DNA from: Plicaturopsis crispa FD-325 SS-3
Lineage: Eukaryota; Basidiomycota; Agaricomycetes; Amylocorticiales; Amylocorticiaceae
Direction: 5' to 3'
DNA length: 64,000 nucleotides
Assembly: GCA_000827205.1 (NCBI GenBank)
Contig: KN832558.1
Location: 123,462-187,461 of the forward strand
Shown: one piece after another, positions 47,383 through 61,368 of the stretch
How the letters are laid out: every line of letters begins with the position of its first letter
How positions within the stretch are numbered: position 1 is the stretch's first letter
Position numbers and translations under genes: made by a program
Notes under the pieces: generated by a model
Database searches by the model: none
Seen by the model: only the letters and a program-made list of their open reading frames with translations
Told to the model about the DNA's origin: nothing

Positions 47383-48480
47383 TCATTTCAATTCAAGGCT
47401 ACGAACGAGGTTCTGAACGCTCGTCATAGATAGGGCTGCGGTCGGAGGAGCGTCCCAACCCACTCGCATCATCGTCCAGAGGTCGTCCGGAATGCTCGAA
47501 GGCTTGCAAAGACCATCATATCCCTCCTTGAAGACCATCCGGACTACACTGGGAGTACACCTTGATGGGGCGACGAAAGGTTTACCGACAATGACCTGAA
47601 GATCGGGGGTTTTGGAAAGCGAGCACAACAAACATCACAGACAAAGACGCACCTCATACAGTAGACATAGTAAGGCATACACATCGTCTACTTGGGTTGG
47701 GACGTAGTCGTCCTCTGTCAACGCGCGCTTGGTCCTATATCCTAGCCTCGCCTGTGGCGGGCAAGGCGGGAGGGGAACGTCATTGCTAGCCAATATCAAC
47801 AAGCGGCCATTGCCGTCGACCAGGATGTCCTCCTATGAAATAGAATCAGTATATAGCAGTGATATGAGCGATATATAACACACTGGGCGGATACCGCTAT
47901 AGATGATGCCCTTGTCATGAAGGGAAGCTAGCGTGTCAGTCAGCTCCCGAATCTAACATGATGCAGAGTCAGCACAGCAATATGAGTCAAGGGGCGGATG
48001 ATTCTCACCAGATCGAACCCCCGCGTTGGATTCCGTGAGATGAAGGGTATAAGGCGGTCGTAGGTAGAGTAGGGTATCACCAATGTGGGGACACCTGCGT
48101 GCGTGTATCTACCGAGGAACGGCACGAAACCGTCGCCCTGGCTCGAGATGTATTCCGTCCGCGCCAAAGCCTGCACACAACGTTGAGCATCTCAACGGCA
48201 TTTGCACATACTGAGAATGTTACCTTTTCAACCGCAGCAACGTCTTGCTTTTGGGTTGACAAAACCCTTGGAACGATGAGAGTCATGAGGTTTCTGACCG
48301 GCACGCTTGGCGCCGCACTATCGATACAGATTACAACGGCTGAATGAAGGTTGTGCTGGGCAGTATAATCGTAGGCAATATCCGAGACGGCGAGCACCTA
48401 AAGGGCATAATGAGTCAGTGTTTTGTGACCCTGGCCTTGCCATTCACAAAGCATGATACCTTTGGCAGGGCGATCGACAT
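47383..48480 (-). CDS. Kinase-fold protein without catalytic residues, copy 1
   Basis: Start MSIALPK at 48480 splices to VLAVSDIAYDYTAQHNLHSA. The body reads like the C-lobe of a protein kinase: GRYTHAGVPTLVIPYSTYD (hinge region), LIRELTDTLASLHDKGIIYS, then RPEDILVDGNGRLLI in place of the catalytic loop, and VDDVYALLCLLYEVIVGKPF for helix F, with a short alpha-helical end NLVRSLELK. The HRD motif is replaced (IYSGIRP), no DFG is found, and no glycine loop or VAIK lysine is visible at the N-terminus. So it is most likely a pseudokinase of about 290 residues. Six or seven exons. Its paralog lies 3 kb away in the same orientation. Function unknown. Confidence 0.6.
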
Positions 48481-50449
48481 GTTGGACACCGTTAGAGTGT
48501 GTGGGAATGGAGGTCCGGGGGTGTGATTGAGAAACGATCTGCTGGATGAGGGACGAAGAGGTCGTCTGCCGTCAAGAGTGAGAGTGAGAGTGAGAGTGAG
48601 AGGGGGGAGGAGGGAAGAACGAGAGATTTTATGGCGGCTGCGGGACCCCCGTAGGAAGCAGAATGTCGGGGGTGGAGGATCGGCCCATTCCCTCGACTAC
48701 TTATGATGCACCGCATAGGCGTAATCCCTGTGTGGGTCAGGTCCTTTGCACGCTGTTTACGTCCAGACAAGGCCATACCACTGCTTTCAACGCTATTCCA
48801 AGTCATTCGTCGACTGACATATGCGAAGCTGTGCGTGCGGACAAGGGACACAACAGTATCGGGCCATCCACAAAGCGTCGCTTTCTCTGCTTGGCCACAC
48901 GGAGAGGTTATATGTCCGCCGACCGGGGGGACGCTCGGCGGAGAAAAGAGCCCCACCGTGCCTGCGCACAGCTGTAGAGCGGGCCTGGCGCCCCAAATGC
49001 ACGGGTTTCTAGACGAGGGCAGAGGGCAGCTTGTAAGGAGGACCAGAATCTGCCTAGGGGGCGAGAGGAGCGAAACACACGACCAAATCTGCGCTGCGCG
49101 GTTATTTATTGCCTGTATGTTTATCGTTCCTTGAATTTTTGTGACGTGAGAGCGTCTAAGTTCATCATCGACCGAACAGAACTCATACCCGGACCGTACG
49201 CGCACAGTGCTAAGCGATCGACTTCCTTGAGCGGTTTCTGCACAGGCGGTTCAGCGCATCTTGGTGAGACCTCTGCCCTTTTTACGAACAATATATTGAG
49301 TATAATGATTTAGGGCAGTGGTTATTGATTCTGACCGCCGTGAACGGCGGTATGAGGTTTGGAGACGTACCTGCGGGAGAACAACTTTTAATGCGGCGTG
49401 ATGCACAGGCATTGCTCTTAGGCTGGTGCCACCAACCTATTCTCAAGGAACCAGAGCACGGCGGGATGGCATCAGAGCTCCCACGTTCTGTGGGAAGTGG
49501 CGTGAAGATGTCAAGGGATTCGAATCCAAATGTATAATGCGTGCCCGACGATGCTTGAAGGCTAGCCTACTGAGCCATAAACTCGATAAGTCCATTGAAC
49601 GGTGCACTCACTACTCTGAAGGCACGGATAACAATCCTTTCCTGTGTAGGTACGTCCCAAGCGCCTCACGCTTCTCGAGGCGGGGATGGCCGTGGACTCA
49701 GGTTATCGTGGAGCGACGTGAAAAGGCGTGAAAGCGTCGCTAAGCGTCGTTGATTCGTTTCACGCCACTGTGTGCTGGAGAAGATGGCTTGCCGCCGTCT
49801 CACTACCACGTTGACGATGTTTGCAGACGCTGCAGCTGTACTTACACTCTCGAACTCGAACTTGAGAATATTTGGATTGTCTACTATTTACGCGACACAC
49901 GTGGATATCAATGCCGTAATAAGGTGCGCGAGAAGCATCCAGCCTTCAAGTTAGGGGTGGCTACAGGGTGGCTAGGTGCGCGCTGAGCCATACAACCACA
50001 ACGTTGGCTTGAGCGGGCGGGCGGCGTGACGCATGCGCGCTAAGACTCGGTGTAACCGATCTGTCTACGGTGTCAAAGAGGCAAGCGTTTAGTGATACAC
50101 GCTGGATAGCGGAAACATACCAAGCTCGTCGCCGGTCCGAAAGATTTGCCAGCCACTGAAGTCAATTGATTTATTGTGCACGAACTCAGTTGATATTTCC
50201 GTATAGGTTGCTTTAACATCCAGTAGGGAGATAAATATTGGTATATTGCGGTCCAGAGTCCATGATATTGAAGCTGCATAGTTCTTCTGTGATTCGATAG
50301 GCGAGCATGAGAGGTAAGAGTGTCCGTAGGGCATTAGGATGCGGAAGGATCCGAGGTGGCATAGATGAATCAAAGATCCCATAGGTTACTGCAGTGCATA
50401 GACGGATTTGTCCAACGAGGAGAGGTCTTGCTGACGGCCACGCTGGCTA
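48481..50449. other. Long intergenic stretch between the pseudokinase copies
   Basis: This 1,969 bp stretch holds the copy 1 promoter, a GAGAGT microsatellite (48575-48602), an inverted GGCGTGAAA/TTTCACGCC pair near 49720-49765, and a 24 nt block (49898-49921) also found upstream of copy 2. No coding frame is supported. Confidence 0.5.
48575..48602. repeat. GAGAGT microsatellite
   Basis: About four to five AGAGTG units about 95-120 bp upstream of the copy 1 pseudokinase start; a purine-rich track on the plus strand. Confidence 0.8.
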
Positions 50450-51537
50450 TCAGACAAGCTGAAGCCGCCGAACGAGGTTCACGACATCGTTCATAGATGG
50501 AGCTCTGCCGTGAGCGCGAGTAGGATCATATGCCGGTTCCATCATCATCCAAAGATTGTCTGGGATGTTGGCCGGCTTGTGATGGTTGGCGTAGCCCTTG
50601 TTGACCAGCTTGAATACGGTCCTACCGGGAGCGGCGTCCTGTCTCACGTTAAAGACAGGTTCACCGGCGATGATCTGTAGGACGCTTTGAAGACAACACG
50701 AGAATTACAGCAGACAAATGCATACCTCATACACAACACAGAGTAAAGCGTACACGTCGTCCGCTGCCGTGCGCACATCGTCTTCTCCTGTAAGCGCCCG
50801 CAGAGTCATATATCCCGACATCTGCGAGCTGGCATGCCCGTCACCATTTGCGGGAGGCAATATCAAAGGGTAACCGTGATCGTCGACGAGGATGCTCATC
50901 TGCAAAGTAAGATTAGAGCACTTAGCGGAAAACGGAGTGGGAGAAGACGCACTGGGTAAATGAATCCATGAACAACACCGTTGTCGTGGAGGGAAGCGAC
51001 AGTGGCAGTCAGCTTGCGTATCTTGATACGATGGTCAGCACGCTCAGACGAATTGGAGGCCGGTCAATTCCCACCAGGACAAGCCTCCGCTCTGGGTGCA
51101 TTGCGGCGAAAGGCATTATGTAGCCGTTGCGAAAATACGGAATCACCGAGGCGGGAACGCCTGCGTGCGTGTGCCGTGCAAGGTTTGGTACGAGGCCTCT
51201 ATACCGGCTTGACATAGTTTCCATCCACATCACTGCCTGGAGACGATGTTAGTTATTCAGAGAGTGTTCGTAAGGAGGAAGGGACCCGCCTCTTCGAAAG
51301 GGATTGTGTTTTCCCGTTGACTCAACGATGACCTCGACACCATGATGGACACCTGCTTGATCATAGACAGGCCTGGTGAACTGGGGTTGGCGCAGATAGC
51401 GATTGCCGGATAAATGTTGAAGTTTGCTCTGTATTCGGGGGAATCAGAGACGACGAGCACCTGAGGGTAAAGTAGATTAGTGCTCCGAGCCCACTGTAAT
51501 GACAGGACACCCCAACTACCTTGGACAGGGTTGACAT
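50450..51537 (-). CDS. Kinase-fold protein without catalytic residues, copy 2
   Basis: Paralog of the gene at 47383-48480, same strand and layout. Start MSTLSK at 51537 splices to VLVVSDSPEYRANFNIYPAI. Matching blocks: ARHTHAGVPASVIPYFRNGY, IRKLTATVASLHDNGVVHGF, YPMSILVDDHGYPLIL, ADDVYALLCVVYE, PANIPDNLWMMMEPAYDPT and C-terminal DVVNLVRRLQLV. The catalytic-loop position reads VHGFIYP, keeping the His but not the Asp, and DFG is missing. Copy 1 reads IYSGIRP there, so the two have decayed differently. Six or seven exons. Function unknown. Confidence 0.6.
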
Positions 51538-52944
51538 CGTATACGAAGTTAGGAAAAGAAGGGATTCAAAGAGCTCGATGGAGGGAGAGGGGGCAGTATG
51601 AACTAGAACAAGAAGGTTGTCGAAGTGGGGGGACGAGAGAAAGAGAATGTATTGTGCTTATGTACGTAGATCTCCGCAAGCACCGGTCATTTCGACTTGC
51701 CCTCGTGTGACTAGTGTATTCAAGCCAGACGTATGTGACACTGCCTGAAGCAATCGAGTCACCGAAAAAAAGGGAAGAATCCGCAGCAAATACACGCACG
51801 ACCTCGCCTGCTACAGGACTACTCGAGGTCTTGGATCGGCAGTTCATCCGTGCGGGGTGGCTCAGGGGGCGCGCGGCGGAGGAAGGCACCCCACTACGCC
51901 ATGTGTCGCCTGTGAATGCATAGCGACCCGGTCCGAGCATATAATACTCTGGATGGAGAGAATGTGGTGCTTTTGGTGAGTCTGAGTGAGCTCTACATGG
52001 GTCGAGATGGCGGAGAGAAAACACAAACCTCTGCGTGCTATGTTGGTACTTATACCTGAGCACCTTTGATTTCGTTTGACAGGGAAGCGTCTAAATTGTG
52101 ATAGAACAAACCATACACTGACAGGACCGCGCCGATGCCCGCAACGTGATTTGCGCATTTGTTGTGAACATGACGGTGCGATTTTCTAGTGGGGTTGTGT
52201 CGTGCATTGACGAAACGGCGCTGGATCTACTAGCAGCCAAGGACTAGCAACATCCAACCCATGCGAGTCACAGGACGAATGGCGTTTGCAGGGCATTTTC
52301 GAAGCAGCATGTTTTCGCACACCGCTCTGGTGTCAACCAACGGTCTGCGGGTTGCATCAGAATGAAGCGGGAAGGTATCAGAGCTATCGCCCTCCGCGAA
52401 TGACGGTGCTCTCGAGCCGAGGTGAACCCGTGAAAGTGAACCACCGTCGGTTTCGGCAGAATGTACGGCTCGAGGCCAAACCAGTTGAACTGTCGAGACA
52501 TACGTCAGATGACATGAGCAGATTTCTCGTACACTCCCACCAATAGAGCGCGGATGTTGGATTAATGATCGCACGTTAAACGCCCAATGGACTGCTTCTC
52601 GATCGGGAATGACCGCGGATGGCTGCCAGTCGTCGGGTCGACCGTGGTGGGACAATCGGCAATTCCACCAATTATGGGCAAGAAAAGGCTTAAGTATTGG
52701 GGCAAAGCACTACTACATAGCCGAGGAGCAAAGGCCATATTTCGACGTTACGTGCAGAGGAAAGGCAGAGGTGTCGTTTTTTGGTAAGTAAGGAACATCC
52801 ACAGGTCAACTTCTGTGCCTAATCGGGCGTCGCACGTGGATATCGGTCTCAATGCCGTAATACTAAAAGACTCAACGCCATCGCCAAAATATTCTCATTT
52901 TGCTCATTTTCTTGTTACCATCCGCACTCTATTCTCCTAATAAA
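51538..52944. other. Intergenic stretch between pseudokinase 2 and GPN1
   Basis: These 1,407 bp hold the pseudokinase 2 promoter and the GPN1 promoter. The block at 52833-52862 repeats the 49898-49921 sequence with a 6 nt GGTCTC interruption. A minus-strand frame of 141 codons (52230-52655) has no recognisable feature and is not called. Confidence 0.5.
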
Positions 52945-54379
52945 ATGGATCCTCCAACTACCTCCAGTGCACCAAAGAAAAAGCCGGTTGTTATCATAAC
53001 GATCGGCATGGCTGGGGCAGGAAAATCTACCTTCGTACAGCGCATTAATTCCTACCTGCATTCGCAAGACCCGCCCACGCCGCCGTACATCCTGAACCTC
53101 GATCCCGCAGTGACCAGCGTGCCCTTTGAGGCGAACATCGATATCAGGGACACCGTCAACTACCAGGAGGTCATGAAGCAGTGTGTGGCTGTTTACCGCC
53201 TCTAGCGCGTGCGTGTAATAAACGGCGGTCGCTTGAAGGTACAACCTCGGGCCCAACGGCGGGATATTGACCGCCCTCAACCTTTTCACGACGAAGTTTG
53301 ACCAGGTGCTGGGCCTCGTGGAGAAGCGTGCAGAGACCGTAGAGTGAGTCGCTCATTTGCGCGACTGCCTCTGTGAAAAGGGGCTAATCATGTCGACAGC
53401 CATGTCATACTCGATACGCCCGGACAAATTGAGATATTCACATGGTCTGCATCTGGTGCTATCATTACGGATGCCGTCGCATCGTCGTTTCCGACTGTCG
53501 TGGCGTATATCATCGATACGCCGCGGACCACGGCTCCCGCGACCTTTATGTCGAATATGCTCTATGCATGCAGGTGCGAAGAGTTCCCGTCATGAAGTTG
53601 TTTATTTATTGAGGCGCCGTCTAGTATTCTCTACAAAACAAAACTGCCTTTCATCCTCGTGTTCAACAAGACGGACGTGCAGCCTCACGACTTCGCGCTC
53701 GAGTGGATGCAAGATTTCGAGGCATTCCAGGCTGCGTTGGCTTTGCACAGCGGAACTCGGGATGCGGAAGGTGAACCCACATATATGAACAGTCTTATGA
53801 ACAGTATGAGCCTCGTCTTGGATGAATTCTACAAGCATCTCAAGGTGCGTACTCTTCTCGCCTCGTACGTCCTCGGGTTTACCAACACATTCCAGGCGGT
53901 CGGCGTTTCGAGTATGACTGGTGACGGCGTCAAAGAATTCTTCGATGCTGTGGAGGCATCTCGAGATGAATACGAGAAGTGCGTTCATTCATAAGTGGTT
54001 GTTTTCCGTTAACACCGTTTCCGCAGAGATTATCTACCCGAGCTTGAACGAGCCCGCGCAGCGCGGGAACAATCACTGCAGGCAACCAAAGACGACTCGA
54101 TGAACCGACTCATGAAAGATCTCGCGGTCGATCACGCACGAAATCCCGAGGCCGCCAAACGTGATAGGTGGGATCCCGAAGAAGAGGACGAAGACGCGGA
54201 CGATGACGATATCAATATCATCGACCGAAGTGAGTTTTTTTCTCCTACTTTGCAATGCGGCCTCCCGGAGATTCAACGTGCTCGTTGTAGGTGACGATCG
54301 TTGGCCTGGCCAATACGTGGACGTTATGGAAGGTCGGCGGGGAGACGACCGAGAAATCAACTGGCCTCGGCCTGGTTAA
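52945..54379 (+). CDS. GPN1: GPN-loop GTPase 1 (Npa3/XAB1)
   Basis: GTPase needed for assembly and nuclear import of RNA polymerase II. Start [21 protein letters not shown]1 is GMAGAGKST; the [19 protein letters not shown] segment follows. The GPN loop is [15 protein letters not shown], just after an intron; G3 is [12 protein letters not shown]4 is VFNKTD; the G5 region is [15 protein letters not shown]. The tail has a charged [14 protein letters not shown] segment and ends INWPRPG. About six exons, about 385 residues, all motifs intact. Confidence 0.94.
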
Positions 54380-55070
54380 CGAAGCGTAAGAGCTTCATTG
54401 TAAAACCTTGTGTCTCCTGCTTGCTTTCGCTGATCGTGTTCAGCGGCGTAACTCTGACTGTGCTGCTACTAGACTGCATAAATAATGCACGGATTTTTTT
54501 TCATAAGCAGGGGGTCGGAGCATCGGCGAAAGTTACATTCCGCCCTCGTCCTCAGGTCGCTCCTTGGGCGTGCGCATTGTATGGTGTTGCATTGCTCCAT
54601 GATGCTGTAGAGTGATCAGGTGCTAGTAGACGTCAGGCACTTTGGCAATGGAATATACGAAAATCCTGTGCAGCAGGCTGTGTCGTTTCCCTTTACGGTT
54701 TCTACTTTCGGAGCCGGTACTCTTTCAGACCGCAACCGCGACGACATTCCTGTTTCCTGCACTTACCTCTGTCGACAAATCACGCCGCCCTTGAGTCGCT
54801 GTATCGATCCGAGACTCGGGAAGGACACACACTGGTTGGCCCGATCGATTACCTGATCTTTTAAATCGTAATTCATGCAGAAGTAGAGAGAAATAGCTGC
54901 TCCCAACGCCCATCGCACGACCTCAGTTATACCGCCTCCTACGCGCTTTCTGTCCATATTCGACTCTATTTCGCATCTTGTTCTGCTGGTCTGAGCTTCC
55001 TATAGTCTTGCCCGTCTCTTTCAAACGCGACTTTCGTACCCAATACGCCACAACCTTCTCACCGCTCAAC
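54380..55070. other. Intergenic region GPN1 to CDK1 copy A
   Basis: These 691 bp contain the GPN1 3' flank and the CDK1-A promoter. From about 54781 the sequence is repeated upstream of CDK1 copy B (GCTGTATCGATCCGA, GGTTGGCCCGATCGATTACC and more), so the promoter was copied with the gene. Confidence 0.7.
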
Positions 55071-56557
<1,487 letters not shown>

Positions 56558-58278
56558 CCATCCATCCTCCTATATGTAGCGTTGTGCACATGCCATTCCT
56601 TGTTGTATTCCCCATCTTTGTCCAATTTGACATCGCCGCGTTCCTTTTTGCAGATGACTCTACTTACATTTATGTTCCCATTGCATAACACACGTCGTAA
56701 CCTACACAAGCATCAATCAGTACCCAGTCATTCATTTGGTTTCAACTCCCGATATCGAGATCTTCAGACTTCGTAAAAGTCCTTTCAGCGTTCAATCCAT
56801 ATCATTGTCGGTGTACAAGCTCACGAGGATCAAGTCTGGTCAGAAGCTGGTAGTATTCGAAGGTATGCATGGTAAAACTCAGTAACGATTAGGTAGGCAA
56901 TACATATAATAGAGGCAGTGACCCATAGCTAGCACATGAAACAGCCAAACGGCATTGAACATGTACAGACTGCTGCTCTTGAAATACCACCGAGTAGTAC
57001 TGTGCACTGTGTCGAACACGGATGCTCCTGGTGGTATCATGCGATGTATACCTTGCTATGCCGTGCCGCCGCAGGTGACAGGATCGCAGGGTTGGCGATC
57101 TCTTGCGGGGGCCGCACCTATCGTAGTGATTCGAGGTCGAATGTACGGCAGACTTTGTGGCACATTGCACGAAGAGTCATGATCTCGTCAACAAAGCGGG
57201 ATTCACTTGTGCAACCACCCGATTGCGTCGACGCGCTATGAGGGTCTCGAGTCCCTACCTAGCAGGAGGCGCGGGGTGGATCGCATCCGTCACCGTCTGC
57301 CAGTCTATCCCATCTTCTTGTAATGGTAAAGATTCGTGTGGTCCTGTCAGGCGCGTTACGTCGACCTAATGTTCACCGTGTGGGAGTCGGAGTCACTTGA
57401 ATGGACAGAACATCCCCGAGCTAGAAGGATGCCGAAGACAACGTCCATGAGACACGCGAGTAACCGTTGCGTATATCGCAGTGTCGGCATGCGTCCAGGA
57501 GTGTTGGACAATTACGGCCATAGGTAGGTGACGTGATGAATTATGTCCACACCGTTTGCGAGAAGGAGTCGAAGGGTGGGTAGTGTACGCGGGGGCGCAT
57601 AGGCATAACAGTGTCAATCAATAGGAACGATTGACTTCTCGTCTTCCGTAGGGAACAGTGTTAGGCTTTGAGTCGTCTGTCGCGTTTCCAGGTCGTGATC
57701 GGTATAGCACAAAAGGCTTGTCAATGAGACGATGTCACCACGCCATGTAGACCTCTCGTAGGGGTTAACTTGGGTAAAAAGAAACATGTACAGCTAACTC
57801 AGCTGTGTTGAGCAAGTCTCGGCAAGATTCGAGACCTGCCAATCGGCGTTTGCGGCGGCGGCGACATGAGCGCGAGAGACAAGAGCTGGTGCCGCGCCAA
57901 AACGCTCGCGCATTGACGTGACCTGCCTTGATTTCCTCGTTCTTCGCTACGTACTCGAGCAACAACCTCGACTTTCCTTTCGACTACAATCCACGCCGCC
58001 TCGAGTAGCTGTATCGATCCGAAACTCGGGAAGGACGCACACTGGTTGGCCCGATCGATTACCTGATCTATGAGTCCGTAATTCATGCAGAAATAGTAGC
58101 TCCCAGCGCCCATCGTACAACCGCAGTTATACCGCTCTTGCGCTTTCTTGACGTTTGACTCTACTCCACTCCCTGGTTTTTCTCTCTGAGGCTCCTACGG
58201 TGCTGCCTGTCGGGTTCAAACGCGACTTTTCTACGCCTCTCCTTCCGAATACGCCATACAGCCTTTTCACAGCTCAAC
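56558..58278. other. Region between the CDK1 copies
   Basis: The first 180 bp belong to duplication unit A, and from 57992 the promoter of copy B begins. The central 1.25 kb has no recognised gene and does not match the region left of unit A in any way I could see. Confidence 0.5.
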
Positions 58279-59847
<1,569 letters not shown>

Positions 59848-59960
59848 TCGTCCTGTAGCATCCAGCCATGTCATTGCTATGACTCCACCTTTCTCTTCCT
59901 ATTGCATAGCACACGTCGTAACATACACCTGCATCAATTAGTACCAGTCATTCATCTTGT

Positions 59961-60631
59961 TCCGATTCGAGACCCCGTATCTGTCTGATGCCTCCAGACA
60001 TCATCATTCCGGTTCAAGGAATCGAACCCCATGTCCCACACTGACTGCCCCTCGTTACGCGTTACCACCGCAAAATCTATCGCGGCACCTCCCTTGCAAA
60101 TAAAGGAGAAACATGACACCCTCAGGATTCAAGCTTGCGCTGCGATGGTAATGTAGCATTGGAACGGCGTTTTAGTACGCCGTATAGTATCCTGTCCGAG
60201 AAGACAGGCTGAGAGGGCTGCCGAACTCGGCGACATGATATTAGTCCTGGATACAGATTAGTTGTATAGGCACCGTACATAGCTTGAAAGTACCCACGGG
60301 AGGCATAGTAGTCTGTACTATTTACTTGTAACAGTTTGAGTCGGTACTCTTCAACTTGAAAATATCAGCGCGCGTTGACCGCGCGAGTGCAAACAGGGGC
60401 TTCATTTCCACATTAGGAAGGTAGTGTTCGTCACTTTCACCTCATCGCTAAAACTGTTTTTCTTCGCCAGTGCGTTCCACGGCGAGAAATGGAGGATAGG
60501 AAAATGTCCTAAGGATGCACCTTTGTGTCCTGTGGGGGGATTATACTCAGAGTAATTATTTTCGAGCCAAACATTACACTGAGAACGAAATTCAGTTATT
60601 ATCTTCTTCTGAGGCTCTCAAAAAAGAATCT
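59961..60631. other. Intergenic region after CDK1 copy B
   Basis: No gene recognised. A T-arm-like word (TTCGATTCC on the minus strand, near 60010-60030) occurs but no tRNA fold could be built. Confidence 0.5.
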
Positions 60632-60670
60632 CCGGTATGGTGTATCGGCTAACATTGCCGCCTTTCACCG
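60632..60670 (+). pseudogene. tRNA-Glu 5'-half fragment
   Basis: TATGGTGTATCGGCTAACAT and the following GCCGCCTTTCA match the D arm and anticodon arm 5' half of the tRNA-Glu at 60834, with one change in the D loop. The match stops just after the anticodon position, exactly where the functional copy has its intron. No T arm follows. Confidence 0.75.
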
Positions 60671-60833
60671 TATAGCTTACGTAAGGCTGACCTCGTTTTC
60701 ACCCATACAAACGCTCGGGCGTAAACATTTCCAGACTCGGAGTCGTAGGCAAAGGAGAAACGGTGATGATTTACTTATGTACGGCGCGTCACTCGAGAAA
60801 CATAGTAGCCCATAGGTACCCCCTTTCTACAAG

Positions 60834-60920
60834 TCGAATATGGTGTAGCGGCTAACATTGCCGCCTTTCAGGGTGAATTCTTGATCGCGGCAGCCCGGGG
60901 TTCGACTCCCCGTATTCGAA
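60834..60920 (+). tRNA. tRNA-Glu (anticodon UUC) with a 15 nt intron
   Basis: Acceptor stem TCGAATA (60834-60840) pairs with TATTCGA (60913-60919), discriminator A. Anticodon stem GCCGC pairs with GCGGC, loop CTTTCA-C with anticodon TTC at 60867-60869. An intron sits after position 37 (60871-60885), the usual place. T arm CGGGG-TTCGACT-CCCCG. A T5 run at 60932-60936 would end Pol III transcription. Mature length 72 nt before CCA. Confidence 0.9.
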
Positions 60921-61368
60921 TCACCTTCATATTTTTATATGAGGTCCTCGTCGACAGTCGAGAGTCCGAGCACCCAGAACAGGACACAACGTTGAACGTT
61001 CAACTTCGCATGACCTCGGAGCTTGGGCCGCGACGGCACGCGCCACCCGTGTTTGCTCTCATTGACGTTGACACGACGGTGCAATCAATATCTCTCTACA
61101 AAAATAATTTTGTTGTGGTCCGACAGCTCTCTCCTTCAACTTGTCTCAGCAAAACAAGTCGAGCGGAAGAGCGCAATGTGACGTTCTAATCGACGACATT
61201 TTTTGTCGGAACTCGGATGCGAGACGTGCTAAGGGATCTTGAAGCTCGAAGACCCGCGTTCACTTTCCAAAGATCAACCTGACGAGCGACGGTACGAGAC
61301 CATGATAACAGTTGAAGGCCAGAGCGAGATCACGTTAAACATAACACCATAGTAATACACTAGCAAAG
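60921..61368. other. Intergenic region tRNA-Glu to recombinase gene
   Basis: Holds the tRNA terminator and the recombinase 3' flank. No gene recognised. Confidence 0.5.

Noticed and set aside
49720-49765. Inverted GGCGTGAAA/TTTCACGCC pair as transposon ends
   Set aside because: Only 9 bp arms, a few tens of bases apart, with no target duplication; a small hairpin at most.
52230-52655. 141-codon minus-strand frame
   Set aside because: No recognisable motif, poor codon pattern and no support from neighbouring exons.
59995-60090. Minus-strand tRNA-like T-arm word and GC-rich segment
   Set aside because: A TTCGATTCC loop is present, but no acceptor stem or anticodon arm pairs at the right spacing, so no tRNA is called.
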